DNA of 47,414 nt from Vicingaceae bacterium (GCA_018402765.1 JAGYIE010000007.1:1-47414); one strand, 5' to 3'. Positions 1 through 8,034 are shown, counted from the stretch's first letter. Program-made: numbers and translations. Notes: generated from the letters alone by a model not told the origin.

Positions 1-122
1 ATATCAGACCATTTCGCTGTAAACAATCCCTCTGCTGCAAGAGATAATAAAATATCTCTGATTGGCGCTGGGTATAATACACAGGCATCTAATACAACAG
101 TAAATCTAGGTGAATGTATCAT
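1..122 (-). CDS. PIN-domain toxin (RNase), partial at window edge
   Basis: This is the first 40 codons of a gene that runs off the left end of the window. The start codon is at 122-120. The translation begins with a short beta strand ending in VVLDACVLYP, the typical opening of PIN_3-type VapC-like proteins in which the aspartate is the first metal ligand, and continues with helices containing DILLSLAAEGLFTAKW. The start overlaps the stop of the upstream antitoxin gene by four bases (ATGA, 119-122), so translation is probably coupled. By family knowledge the product would be a Mg-dependent ribonuclease inhibited by the neighbouring HTH protein. The other catalytic acidic residues lie outside the window, so activity cannot be judged. 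Confidence 0.82.
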   Translation of the reverse strand, partial: MIHSPRFTVVLDACVLYPAPIRDILLSLAAEGLFTAKWSD

Positions 123-577
123 TCGTAACCAAGGTTTAAGTCTTGTGCTTGATTAGATAAGAAATCAAGTTGAGCCTCTCTTTGTTTAGTTAGTTGCTCT
201 TTATATTCCATAATATCCTTTAATAGGATTCTTCTATGACTTCCTACTTTTTTAAAAGGGATTTTTTTAGATTCAAGAAGTTTTACTAAATGAGGTCTTG
301 ATACATTCAACATATCCGCAGCTTGCTGTGTACTTACTTCTGAATTAGAAGGTACAATTGAAATAGTTTTTCCTTCAGCCATATTTTGAATTATTGCAGA
401 AAGTAATGTTAATGCCTTTTTAGGGATAGTAATAAACTCACCTGTTTCTTGTATTTTTATTTTAATCCCTTTCTTTCTTGAAGATTTTATTCTTTGTGAT
501 ACAACCTGAAAGCCTTGTAAAGAGCTTATTGCAATCTTTTGGTCTTCTTTTGTAGTTCTTCTGATTAAAGTTTCCAT
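119..577 (-). CDS. Excisionase-family HTH antitoxin
   Basis: This 152-residue protein has a basic N-terminal region and a MerR/excisionase-like helix-turn-helix at about residues 80-128 (QQAADMLNVSRPHLVKLL, then a basic wing with GSHRRI). Proteins of this layout are the antitoxin and repressor partner of PIN_3 toxins in Bacteroidota and Proteobacteria. It lies directly upstream of the PIN gene with an ATGA overlap. Its promoter (594-624) is embedded in four 9-bp direct repeats (601-636), which fits autorepression. The family assignment is by motif and context; no homology search was possible. Confidence 0.85.
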   Translation of the reverse strand: METLIRRTTKEDQKIAISSLQGFQVVSQRIKSSRKKGIKIKIQETGEFITIPKKALTLLSAIIQNMAEGKTISIVPSNSEVSTQQAADMLNVSRPHLVKLLESKKIPFKKVGSHRRILLKDIMEYKEQLTKQREAQLDFLSNQAQDLNLGYE

Positions 578-593
578 AATTATTAGTTTTAAT

Positions 594-624
594 CAAATGT
601 AAACGAAATAAACGAAACAAACAA
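594..624 (-). promoter_or_regulatory. Promoter of the HTH-PIN toxin-antitoxin operon
   Basis: Reading the minus strand, TTG at 624-622, a 20-bp spacer and TACATTTG at 601-594 match the Bacteroidota sigma-A consensus TTG-N(17-23)-TAnnTTTG exactly. The start codon at 577 follows at a suitable distance. Confidence 0.7.
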
Positions 625-636
625 AATAAACGAAAT
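601..636. repeat. Four tandem 9-bp repeats, likely antitoxin operator
   Basis: Four back-to-back copies: AAACGAAAT (601-609), AAACGAAAC (610-618), AAACAAAAT (619-627) and AAACGAAAT (628-636). They fill the spacer of the toxin-antitoxin promoter and reach past its TTG element, so a protein bound there would block RNA polymerase. A helical-phase array of direct repeats suits cooperative binding by the excisionase-like antitoxin. The role is inferred; the repeats are seen directly. Confidence 0.6.
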
Positions 637-1000
637 GTTTTTAAATAACTGATAACATCCTTATAAAGTCAATTGCATTTATTTCTCTTGTGTCTGTAAG
701 TTATGTTGCACGTGCTAAACGATTAATAATTTACCACAAATACATCTTTTGCACCGCCTCGTTAAAAACGGCTACAAACACAGTTGTAATTGATTTAAAA
801 AAGTTAAGAGTAAACTATTAAGGGAGTAGGGTTTAGGAGATGCCTAAGATAATTAAAAAATCGAATAAAATAGTGGAAGTGCTAAAAATGAATGTGTTGC
901 AGTAAGAACGTAGACGTGAAAGTTCACGGACTGCAAGGCTGTATTAATGAGCAAAAAGATAAAAACTTAAGCGGTGTTTATAAAGTGGGTTGTATAAATG
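637..1000. other. Intergenic stretch with two small hairpins, no gene recognised
   Basis: No convincing ORF. Two short inverted repeats are present: TTAGG/CCTAA around 833-847 and CGTGA/TCACG around 915-928. The segment 780-1000 is slightly richer in G than its surroundings and could hold a small RNA or an old mobile-element remnant, but nothing in it is diagnostic. Confidence 0.3.
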
Positions 1001-2116
1001 CTAATAACTCTTTTTGAACTTCTTTTCTACAGAGAAATTGATCAGGTTCATGAAGTTTTCGTGCACACCTAAGGTAATGTCTAACTTCAATTGCTCAATT
1101 AGTTTTAGAATTTGATCTGGTTGAAACTGCAAATCAGGAATAGACACGTATTTCTCGAAAAGACCGCCAATGCTTTTGTAGTACAACTCCTCGAAAATAT
1201 TCAAGTTCTCTGGCATTTCTTCCATGTATTCATAATCGTTGATGTTAAACGATTCCAATACATCACCCACATAGTCTTTATGCAAGATTTGTTTGGGATT
1301 TACGATGTTAAGTTCTTTTATGTCAGAATTTAAGAAGGCGTATAATACTGCTTTAGAAACGAAATCTACCGGAACGATGTTTAGCCCACTCTTTTTATCG
1401 ATCCATATTCTGAAATTTTCCAATGACTTACTGGCGTATTTATCTAGAAAAATTGCCCAGGAGTAAAACACATCAAACTTTGGTGTTTCAAAAAATGGGC
1501 TATCTAATAAACGACCGCAAATAATACTTGGTCGCAGAATTTGGGCATTGATGTTTTTAGCGATGCAGGTTTCCTTTACATATCGCTCAGATTCGTATTT
1601 GGACTTTTCATATGGGTTTCTAAAACTAGTCACCTCATAATTCGATATGCTATCGTCTACTTTTTCGGATTGGATTCCAAAGGAATAAGCGGTGCTGATG
1701 TATAGAAAACGGGTTACACTTTTTGGTAATTGATCCAATAATTGCTTGGTAACCAAATAATTTTGTGTATGTACTTTCTCCTTTGAATCTGTTGTGTGCA
1801 ATAAACTTGTAGATCCTGCACAGTGGATTACCGTATCAAATGCATATTGGCTCAGCAATTCTTCGTTTACAGTTGACAAATCTTGCGCTATTACGGTTAC
1901 TTTCTCTAAACAAACTTCTAATGAATAATCGTTTAAGAAGGCAGGCCGTGATTTATCTTGGAGGATATCTAATAAACGCTGATGTGCTGATTTACTGCTA
2001 TCTCGAATTACAACAAATAGATGGTCTACCGTTTTTTCAACGATAGATTTTCGCATCCACTCAAAAAGAATGTGACTTCCAACAATTCCGGTTCCACCTG
2101 TTAATAAACAATTCAT
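1001..2116 (-). CDS. Thioester-reductase-like NAD(P)-dependent SDR
   Basis: This 371-residue extended short-chain dehydrogenase has the nucleotide-binding motif TGGTGIVG at residues 6-13, a serine/threonine pair in YISTAYSFG, and the catalytic YxxxK in YEKSKYESE. The spacing and N-terminus resemble the NAD_binding_4 (male-sterility, fatty-acyl reductase, thioester reductase) branch, which reduces acyl thioesters to aldehydes, rather than sugar epimerases. It stands alone between long intergenic regions, so context gives no substrate. A sugar-nucleotide or steroid-type SDR activity cannot be excluded. No clear TAnnTTTG element was found just upstream. Confidence 0.7.
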   Translation of the reverse strand: MNCLLTGGTGIVGSHILFEWMRKSIVEKTVDHLFVVIRDSSKSAHQRLLDILQDKSRPAFLNDYSLEVCLEKVTVIAQDLSTVNEELLSQYAFDTVIHCAGSTSLLHTTDSKEKVHTQNYLVTKQLLDQLPKSVTRFLYISTAYSFGIQSEKVDDSISNYEVTSFRNPYEKSKYESERYVKETCIAKNINAQILRPSIICGRLLDSPFFETPKFDVFYSWAIFLDKYASKSLENFRIWIDKKSGLNIVPVDFVSKAVLYAFLNSDIKELNIVNPKQILHKDYVGDVLESFNINDYEYMEEMPENLNIFEELYYKSIGGLFEKYVSIPDLQFQPDQILKLIEQLKLDITLGVHENFMNLINFSVEKKFKKSY

Positions 2117-2428
2117 ACCTATTCAATCAGCCGTTTTACAATTTACAATATTACTATTCCTCTTTTTAGTAAATGAACATAACAAAGAATAGTTTATGCA
2201 AAATCAACTAAGTGCGCATTTGAATAGTAGGTTTTCAAATTGTGTGCTGCACAATAACGATTAGTTCAGCTTTTTGCGCGTCTCATTCGGCGATTTAACG
2301 TGTTCTATAAATAATTTAAAATTAAATTTTTAAGAAATGGGCAAAACATGGATTATAACATCATCATTTATCAATGTGGACCAATTCGACTAATGAATAA
2401 GTATGATTTGGATAGAGAAATAGTAAGC
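2117..2428. other. Intergenic region between SDR and dps
   Basis: No ORF of interest. Near 2238-2252 there is a short dyad, TTGTG-N5-CACAA. The stretch around 2269-2308 resembles, when reverse-complemented, part of 22160-22190 (a GTTAA..CG, GAATG, AGA, GCAAAA order of blocks), which may be a degenerate intergenic repeat. Confidence 0.3.
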
Positions 2429-2905
2429 TTATTTATCTAGAAAAGAAGAATACATCCAAACCAATTTTTCTTGCATTCGTATGTAGTCACTCATTAATGC
2501 ATTTGTTCCTTCATCATCAGCTTCTGAAGCTAGAGTGAGAATATTACGTTGAAGAATTATGGTGATTTGAAATGATTTTAATAGTTCTTCAACTGCATTA
2601 ATTCCGTCACTTACTTGGTTGCTTTCTTTTATGCTAGAAATTGATCGATAGTCAGAATAATTGTGCTTCGGAGTGTGACCCAAGGTTAAAATTCTTTCAG
2701 CAACTTCATCAATTTTCAAAATCAAATCATTGTAAAGCTCTTCAAATTTTAAATGAAGTTCAAAAAACTTCTCCCCTTTTATATTCCAGTGATACCCTCT
2801 TGTATTTTGATAGAAAATAGAATAATTCGCCAAAAGCTCGTTGAGTTTTTCAGCTAAATGATCAGCCTTTTCTTTATTTAATCCGATAGCATTTGTATTG
2901 TCCAT
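2429..2905 (-). CDS. dps: Dps-family ferritin-like DNA protection protein
   Basis: At 158 residues it has the normal Dps length. The inter-subunit ferroxidase ligands are recognisable in the spacing H39-x11-H51-x3-E55-x10-D66-x3-E70 (TRGYHWNIKG, then FELHLKFEELY, then KIDEVAER). The third ligand is Glu instead of the usual Asp. Dps dodecamers oxidise Fe(II) with hydrogen peroxide, store ferric iron and shield DNA in stress. It is monocistronic with its own -7 element (TAAATTTG, 2935-2928). The N-terminal tail is short and not notably lysine-rich, so DNA binding is uncertain. Confidence 0.92.
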   Translation of the reverse strand: MDNTNAIGLNKEKADHLAEKLNELLANYSIFYQNTRGYHWNIKGEKFFELHLKFEELYNDLILKIDEVAERILTLGHTPKHNYSDYRSISSIKESNQVSDGINAVEELLKSFQITIILQRNILTLASEADDEGTNALMSDYIRMQEKLVWMYSSFLDK

Positions 2906-2927
2906 GGTATTTTATTTAGATGAAGTG

Positions 2928-2935
2928 CAAATTTA
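2928..2935 (-). promoter_or_regulatory. Candidate -7 element of dps
   Basis: TAAATTTG on the minus strand matches TAnnTTTG and lies 23 bases upstream of the dps start. No TTG occurs at the expected -33 distance, so an activator may be needed or the match may be chance. Confidence 0.45.
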
Positions 2936-3317
2936 TGAAACGAGATTGTTCTTTACGGTAACATAAGTTGCAGTAGTTTTTACTTTGTTAAATTTTAAAA
3001 TACGATTAGGCTTAACAACCTAAAGCACATAAAATTATCAAGCAGCTCAAAAATAGCTGTACAATTTGCGAAAGTCATATTTAGAATCTTGTTTAGTCCT
3101 TTCGTAGGTTAGGTTTTTAAGTCTTTAAGCAGTTTTTGAAATTTATGGGTTTAAATTTTTTACCTCTCTCACTATCAAATTGGTCAGCAGAGCCATCACT
3201 GTAAGGTAAATTTTATTACTTGGGTTTAGTACAGTGATATGACTGGTAAAGTCTTTTCTGTTTATATAAGTTAATGATAAAAAATTAATTAGATAGCATA
3301 GGTTAGGGATCGTTATA
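2936..3317. other. Intergenic region with one inverted repeat
   Basis: No gene recognised. A perfect 9-bp inverted repeat, ATCACTGTA (3195-3203) and TACAGTGAT (3230-3238), is separated by 26 bp. It could be a split operator or a stem. It lies downstream of the pseudouridine synthase gene, not at an obvious promoter. Confidence 0.35.
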
Positions 3318-3887
3318 TTAGACTGCTATTGTTTCCATCTCAATCACCTCGCCTAATTTTAAGTTAGCAAGCTGTAAGTTCCCTATGCGCACTCGCACTA
3401 ACCGAAGTGTAGGAAACCCAATCGCAGCTGTCATTTTGCGTACTTGTTTGTACTTCCCTTCTCTTAAGGTAATTGAAACCCAAGAAGTAGGACCATGTCG
3501 CTCATCTCTAATTTTTAGCGTTGTTGCAGGTAAAGAGCTTACATCAAAAATTATATGCGCTTTGGCTTCTTTTGTTTGATAGGTTTCACCACTAATTGCT
3601 ATCGCCACACCATGTATTAGTTGGTTTATAGCCTCCGTTGTAATTATACCATCTACTTGCGCCCAGTATTCTTTTTCAATGGCTGAACTGCGAATTCGTG
3701 CACTTTCTTTGCCATCAGTGGTTAGTAGAAGTAAGCCTTCTGTTTTACTGTCTAATCTTCCAATGGCCATTGTTCCTTCAGGGAACGGAAATAGGTCACC
3801 CAATACGTTCTTTTTTCTTCTCTTATTGTTTATAAACTGACTAATCATCCCTGCAGGTTTATTAATCAGAAAGTGTCGATGTTCCAT
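3318..3887 (-). CDS. rluE: RluE/RsuA-family rRNA pseudouridine synthase
   Basis: This 189-residue enzyme lacks the N-terminal S4 domain, as RluE does. It starts almost directly with the catalytic core: NKPAGMISQF near residue 9, the catalytic aspartate D46 in GRLDSKTEGLLLLT, and the C-terminal KYKQVRKM motif. RluE modifies U2457 of 23S rRNA in E. coli; the exact target here is inferred. It sits 26 bp downstream of a gene for a 141-residue unknown protein on the same strand and is probably co-transcribed with it. Confidence 0.85.
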   Translation of the reverse strand: MEHRHFLINKPAGMISQFINNKRRKKNVLGDLFPFPEGTMAIGRLDSKTEGLLLLTTDGKESARIRSSAIEKEYWAQVDGIITTEAINQLIHGVAIAISGETYQTKEAKAHIIFDVSSLPATTLKIRDERHGPTSWVSITLREGKYKQVRKMTAAIGFPTLRLVRVRIGNLQLANLKLGEVIEMETIAV

Positions 3888-3913
3888 AAAGGATAGCGTA
3901 TTGATAATAGCAG

Positions 3914-4339
3914 TTAAATTGTTTTGATGGTTTCGAATACGTCAATTCCTTGGTCTATCTTCTCCATAATGGTATCCATGTCCATATTGGCGATTTTATT
4001 GGCCCGATCTATTTGTTGCTGGTCACAGTTAACATGCCACACGAAAATAGTATTGCTAATAGCCCAGTCTGTTTCCCATTCTGCACCTCCGTATCTAGAA
4101 ATGGCTATAAAATCTGTTGAAGAATTGTTTTCAAAAGAAAGCCCTTTAGCAGTCAGTTTTTCTATATCAAATTCATTTAAATTCATTTGGGAGAGTGAAA
4201 AGAGTTCGTCATCCTCTTGATTTAGGGCGCTATTCGCTAGGTCATAATCTTTTCTAAATTGATTGATTCCGCCTTCATACTTTAAGGCGATTAGTTCTTT
4301 TGAAAAAATAAGGTTTGCTAATTCAATATAGATCGGCAT
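3914..4339 (-). CDS. Conserved-looking hypothetical protein, 141 aa
   Basis: I do not recognise this protein. It is acidic, probably cytosolic, with no signal peptide or membrane segment. It has a helical N-terminus (YIELANLIFSKELIALKYEGG), a central acidic linker, then a region with aromatic residues (YGGAEWETDWAISNTIFVWH) and a helical tail. Start and composition look like a real gene. It precedes the RluE-like gene by 26 bp and follows the orphan RluA-type domain by 89 bp, so the three may form a transcription unit. No function is proposed. Confidence 0.65.
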   Translation of the reverse strand: MPIYIELANLIFSKELIALKYEGGINQFRKDYDLANSALNQEDDELFSLSQMNLNEFDIEKLTAKGLSFENNSSTDFIAISRYGGAEWETDWAISNTIFVWHVNCDQQQIDRANKIANMDMDTIMEKIDQGIDVFETIKTI

Positions 4340-4428
4340 GTAAGGTTATTGATTTGTTTAAATCGTAAAAATATTACTTTCACTTTTATATTTCTTTGTG
4401 AATAGCTTGAAATAGACCTAATTTGTAA

Positions 4429-5205
4429 TTATTTACTATTTGCTTGATTGTAAATATCTTTATAATCAAGCATATACGCAAAAATAGGACGACATTTATT
4501 GGTACAAGCAGGGTAGAAGTGCAAATGTTTTCTTTCGTCATTTTTAATGGAGTTTCCCCACCAAAATTCTACCAACGCTATTGGTTTTATCTTATTTTTG
4601 AAGGCATAATGTAAGAGTTTTGGAGCTGCACATTCGCCTGCTGCAGAAGGTGGATTGTTAAGGTTGTCGACTTTAGAAATCTGTAAGACTGAACTAGTCT
4701 CTCGGTGTATATTTAAAAACCGATAATGACTAAATAGCTGTTGCTGTAAGCGTATCGATTTTTGCTTTCGTTTCGCTTTCAATACAGTCGATTCCGATAA
4801 ACTTGTGCTAGCATTAATTTGCTGTCCAATTTTCGTTAACTCACACATTCCTTTATTTATAAAAAAGTCATCAGCCGAATCATCAAATACCGATTGAATA
4901 AATTTATTGCAACCAACGCTTCCTTGAAGTTTTCCTGAATTGGTGCCTATAAATGCATAACACAGATTCTTTAATTGGATTACCAATACACCAAACATTT
5001 TCCCTTTTTGCATTTTAAAGTCATAATCCCATTTGGTAGCCTCCATTTCAATGAATAATTGAAATACTTTAGCCGCTTTTTTCGCTATTCCTGGTATTTT
5101 ATTACTAAATGGATTGTTGAGTTTTGAAGGCTTTTCTTCAAGAGTTGTATCATGATCAAAATAAAAAGGGTGTTCTTCCAAAGTGTTCTTATACCCCTCT
5201 TTCAA
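4429..5205 (-). CDS. Orphan N-terminal domain of a long RluA-type pseudouridine synthase
   Basis: This 258-residue ORF matches, from memory, the N-terminal half of the roughly 550-residue RluA-family proteins of Bacteroidota and gammaproteobacteria. The markers are PPSAAGECAAPKLL (residues 185-198), LVEFWWGNS (211-219) and HFYPACTNKCRPI (229-241). In those proteins the catalytic domain with its HRLD-type aspartate follows. Here the ORF stops soon after, and only 89 bp remain before the next gene, so no catalytic domain exists. There is no usable ATG: an in-frame stop lies at 5217-5215, and the start must be TTG at 5205 or, after a GAGGGG stretch, TTG at 5181. It may be a decaying remnant or a stand-alone RNA-binding domain. 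Confidence 0.6.
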   Translation of the reverse strand: MKEGYKNTLEEHPFYFDHDTTLEEKPSKLNNPFSNKIPGIAKKAAKVFQLFIEMEATKWDYDFKMQKGKMFGVLVIQLKNLCYAFIGTNSGKLQGSVGCNKFIQSVFDDSADDFFINKGMCELTKIGQQINASTSLSESTVLKAKRKQKSIRLQQQLFSHYRFLNIHRETSSVLQISKVDNLNNPPSAAGECAAPKLLHYAFKNKIKPIALVEFWWGNSIKNDERKHLHFYPACTNKCRPIFAYMLDYKDIYNQANSK

Positions 5206-5469
5206 ATTCGTATTTTATTAATTGATTACCCTTCTAACTGTATAATTCAAAACTAGGATTATTGCCTAATTTAAATACCATTTCCAATAAAATTGGATTA
5301 AAATTATTGATTCATATTGACATTAAAATAGGCCTTACCACTGAATCAAATATCAATAAACCAAAACTCGAATGTTATAAAACCAAAGGGACAAAGTTAA
5401 AATTCATCTTTTTTGGTGTTTGTTGCCAACTGCGTTTTTAGTTGAATTCAATATTGACACTCTTGCATT
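5206..5469. other. Intergenic region upstream of the RluA-like ORF
   Basis: AT-rich with no recognised gene. There is a small dyad CCAAT-aaa-ATTGG near 5283-5295. I see no convincing promoter with both elements for the ORF that starts at 5205. Confidence 0.3.
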
Positions 5470-5500
5470 AAGAAAATAGGGAGATGAATTACATCTCCCT
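5470..5500 (-). terminator. Intrinsic terminator of the PLP-enzyme gene
   Basis: On the minus strand the 9-bp stem AGGGAGATG / CATCTCCCT (5500-5492 and 5486-5478) with a 5-nt loop is followed by TATTTTCTT. It begins six bases after the stop codon of the PLP-dependent enzyme. Confidence 0.8.
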
Positions 5501-5505
5501 GCCTA

Positions 5506-7356
5506 TTAAATGGTGTTTACAAAGTCTAAAAAGACTTGTTTGTGTTTGTCTAAATCCATATTTGCTGACAACGATGCACGAACAATATAATCTTTATCTC
5601 CTTCTTTAGTAGTTCCTTGAGTGGAGGTTGCTGGAATTGTCCAATAGCATCCTTTTAGCTGGCCATAACTCACGCAGAACTTACTTTCATTAGGGATTTC
5701 AGTAATCATCAGATTAATTAATTTAAGGTTTAAAGCCCTTTTGTAGGCTTCTCTTTCTTCATCTGAATTTCCTTTAGTAGGTAAATCCAATGAGAAAACA
5801 GACGGAGTAAACCCTTGCTGTGCTAGCTCTTCCGAAACAAAGTTAATCTTAGCTTCCGGTAAAGTTTCATGAATAAAATTAACAAACTCACGCGTATTTT
5901 TATAGGCATCAATAATTCGCTGATTCATCGATGGCAATTGCTCAGCCAATAGCTCATATTGAAGATGGGTTGCTTCATTATCACAAAGCGTTAAATGGAG
6001 ATCAATTTTTTCCATTAATTCGTTGGTTCTGTTATTGCCGACACAATAGCCTGCCGTGCATTTTCCTCCGCTAGGAAACTTTGAACCACTAGCGTAAGAA
6101 ATGGTCTTTACTGTTGAAAGGATTTCATTTTCGGCTAAAAATTGTATATCAGGGCAAAATGTCTGGTCCAAAACAAAAACTGGCGCTATAGCAGTTTCGC
6201 CTTTCGCTGTTTTTCGCTCTAAGCTTAAAATATTTTTTAAGTCTTGTAAATTAGGAACTTCAACTCTAGGATTTGTTGGTATTTCAGCAATGATATAAGG
6301 TATAGCATCATCATGCGCTATTTTGGTTAAAACCTGATCAATGCTTTTCACCATATCATTATCACCATCAACAGGTAAGTCAACAATCTCAACATTATCT
6401 AAACATGCAGCAACTCTCCTTGCCTGGTCATTGGTACCCCCATAACAATTCGGTGGAACAATAAACTTTATGGCTTTATGTGGATGGTTTGCTAATGCAT
6501 CATCGATTAATCCCATCATTATTGCATACTGAATTGATAATCCACTAGAGGCAACTAACGGTGTTATCGTTGTTCCTGTAATCTTTTTAATGGACTGTAA
6601 TACGCTCTTTTTATTAATTTCTAAAGTTGTTTTTGCAGGGTCAATTGCAGGTTGGTTTAAGAGTACCTGTAATGCTAAAAGGCAGTTGGCCGGCGTCATT
6701 GCAATGGTTTCTCTTCTTCTTACATGTTGAATTAGAGAAATATAATCTGTATTTGATGCACCATTTACAACTAAATTGCTGCCTAAGTCTTTATACGTGT
6801 GTAGTAAAAAATCAATAGTATCATTTAATTGAACTTGACCGATTTGATCCGATGCAGATATAAAAATTGCACTTCCATTTGTTTGTTTGCTTTCTACTTC
6901 TTCTATGCTATTTACTTTTTGTAAGTCAAAATGATAGCCGTACACTTTTTTAATTTTATCGGCATTAAAAAAAGTAGGTAACTCTCCTGAATAAAAGATT
7001 CTAGTTTCCTTTTTAGCAAGCAAATTGCTTCTTAGAATGGCTAATACAGGAATGGTTTTTGATGAAAAACTGATTACATTTTCAGATTTAAGTCCATTTA
7101 GTTTAGCAATCGCCCATTCCAAAACGCATGATAATGGATGACCTAAACGAATATAATCATAAGCAGTTGGGAGTGCAGTCAGCGCGTCTGAGGTTGCGTT
7201 ATTAGTAGTAAATAAGTTTTCAAATTGCTCTAAAAATTCAGTTTTAGCTAATGCCTCATTATAAATATCTAGTCGATGGGTGGTGATGTTTAACCAACCT
7301 TCTGGCATATTTTCAACTACTGTTTTAATATAATTTACTATTTTATGTTCTTCCAT
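5506..7356 (-). CDS. Large Cys/Met-metabolism-type PLP-dependent enzyme
   Basis: With the chosen start it is 616 residues, against about 400 for cystathionine synthases and lyases. The C-terminal 350 residues carry the fold-type I signature: an SGLSIQYAIMMG segment, NCYGGTND, the PLP-ring aspartate in VLDQTFCP and the Schiff-base lysine in SGSKFPSGGK (about K426). The N-terminal 240 residues look like a second, degenerate copy of the same fold (GHPLSCVLEWAIAKLNG) without the lysine. The start at 7356 is preferred over the longer frame from 7389: AAAGGTGA lies just upstream, and a -7 element (7384-7377) overlaps the longer N-terminus. The reaction is unknown; C-S lyase or gamma-elimination chemistry is likely by family. 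Confidence 0.75.
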   Translation of the reverse strand: MEEHKIVNYIKTVVENMPEGWLNITTHRLDIYNEALAKTEFLEQFENLFTTNNATSDALTALPTAYDYIRLGHPLSCVLEWAIAKLNGLKSENVISFSSKTIPVLAILRSNLLAKKETRIFYSGELPTFFNADKIKKVYGYHFDLQKVNSIEEVESKQTNGSAIFISASDQIGQVQLNDTIDFLLHTYKDLGSNLVVNGASNTDYISLIQHVRRRETIAMTPANCLLALQVLLNQPAIDPAKTTLEINKKSVLQSIKKITGTTITPLVASSGLSIQYAIMMGLIDDALANHPHKAIKFIVPPNCYGGTNDQARRVAACLDNVEIVDLPVDGDNDMVKSIDQVLTKIAHDDAIPYIIAEIPTNPRVEVPNLQDLKNILSLERKTAKGETAIAPVFVLDQTFCPDIQFLAENEILSTVKTISYASGSKFPSGGKCTAGYCVGNNRTNELMEKIDLHLTLCDNEATHLQYELLAEQLPSMNQRIIDAYKNTREFVNFIHETLPEAKINFVSEELAQQGFTPSVFSLDLPTKGNSDEEREAYKRALNLKLINLMITEIPNESKFCVSYGQLKGCYWTIPATSTQGTTKEGDKDYIVRASLSANMDLDKHKQVFLDFVNTI

Positions 7357-7376
7357 ATTATCACCTTTAGAGAGTC

Positions 7377-7384
7377 CAAAACTA
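7377..7384 (-). promoter_or_regulatory. -7 element deciding the PLP-enzyme start
   Basis: TAGTTTTG on the minus strand fits TAnnTTTG and lies inside the first codons of the longest reading frame, so transcription should begin downstream of them and the ATG at 7356 is used. A partial inverted repeat (TTAGG at 7393-7397, CCTAA at 7410-7414) sits just upstream and could bind a regulator. Confidence 0.5.
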
Positions 7385-7437
7385 TACATTTATTAGGGTT
7401 ATAAAAAAACCTAAGCCCTAGCTTTTGCTACATTTTC

Positions 7438-7838
7438 TTAATATATAAGTACAATTATTTTTAAAAATCCTTTATTGTTTTTTGTTGGCTCTATTACAAT
7501 CCAAAGGAGTCCATATTAATTTTCAAATATGGCAGCGCAGTTCCATAGTCAAATTCTTTAGGAGATCGAATAAAGCGAACTTTTCGATCAAGCATTTTTA
7601 TGATAATCTCTCCAAAAATTATCTGCAAAAAGAAACAATCCAACTCTTCCACCTGTTTGATTGCCAATACCTGATGGTTGCCGTCTTAGCAAGAAAAAGA
7701 CAAGACTCCTTTGTACCCGTGCTACCACTTCGAATCTTTTTTTTTGTCAATTATAGTGTATTCTAAACATATGAAATCTTATTTTTTGGTGTAAAACTCA
7801 ATTGCTTTATCAACGTCTTTTACGAGTATGGTCGCTTG
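7438..7838 (-). pseudogene. VOC/glyoxalase-superfamily pseudogene
   Basis: Reading the minus strand in three frames reconstructs a VOC-family protein. The pieces are QATILVKDVDKAIEFYTKK, then a stop at 7781-7779 where a Leu codon is expected. Next, in another frame after a run of nine A, come KRFEVVA, GIGNQTGGRVGLFLFADNFW and RDY. A third frame gives VRFIRSPKEFDYGTA, and a further shift gives AIFEN, a stop and YGLLWIVIEP. These match the usual order of blocks in the VOC family (VKDxDxAIxFYTxxLGF, IGNQTGGRVFLFLYTDDFWRDY, FVRxPKExxYGTVAVFEDLYGNLWDLIEP). At least two nonsense changes and three frameshifts make it a clear dead gene. The start codon is also lost. The shadow ORF on the plus strand here is not a gene. 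Confidence 0.85.
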
Positions 7839-8034
7839 CCTTATTGGTTACTGTATTTTTTAGATAATAGGGATTAGAATACAAAGGAATTAACCTGCGA
7901 AACTGAATATTCAAGGGAGGTAAAGTATACATGAATTAGAGTAGATGGGATTGTACGATAAGTTTTTGTTCTGTTATACTGGGCTTTCTCCAAAAGAAAT
8001 TCTGAATTTCAAATTACGTAAACTTCATAAATCA

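Noticed and set aside
6101-6818. Plus-strand ORFs within the PLP enzyme gene
   Set aside because: Shadow frames antisense to a well-supported gene, with no motifs or ribosome sites.
7357-7389. Eleven extra N-terminal codons of the PLP enzyme
   Set aside because: They overlap a TAnnTTTG element, and a better ribosome site precedes the ATG at 7356.
7482-7766. Open frame on the plus strand (94 codons)
   Set aside because: It is the antisense of the VOC pseudogene, whose conserved blocks read on the minus strand.
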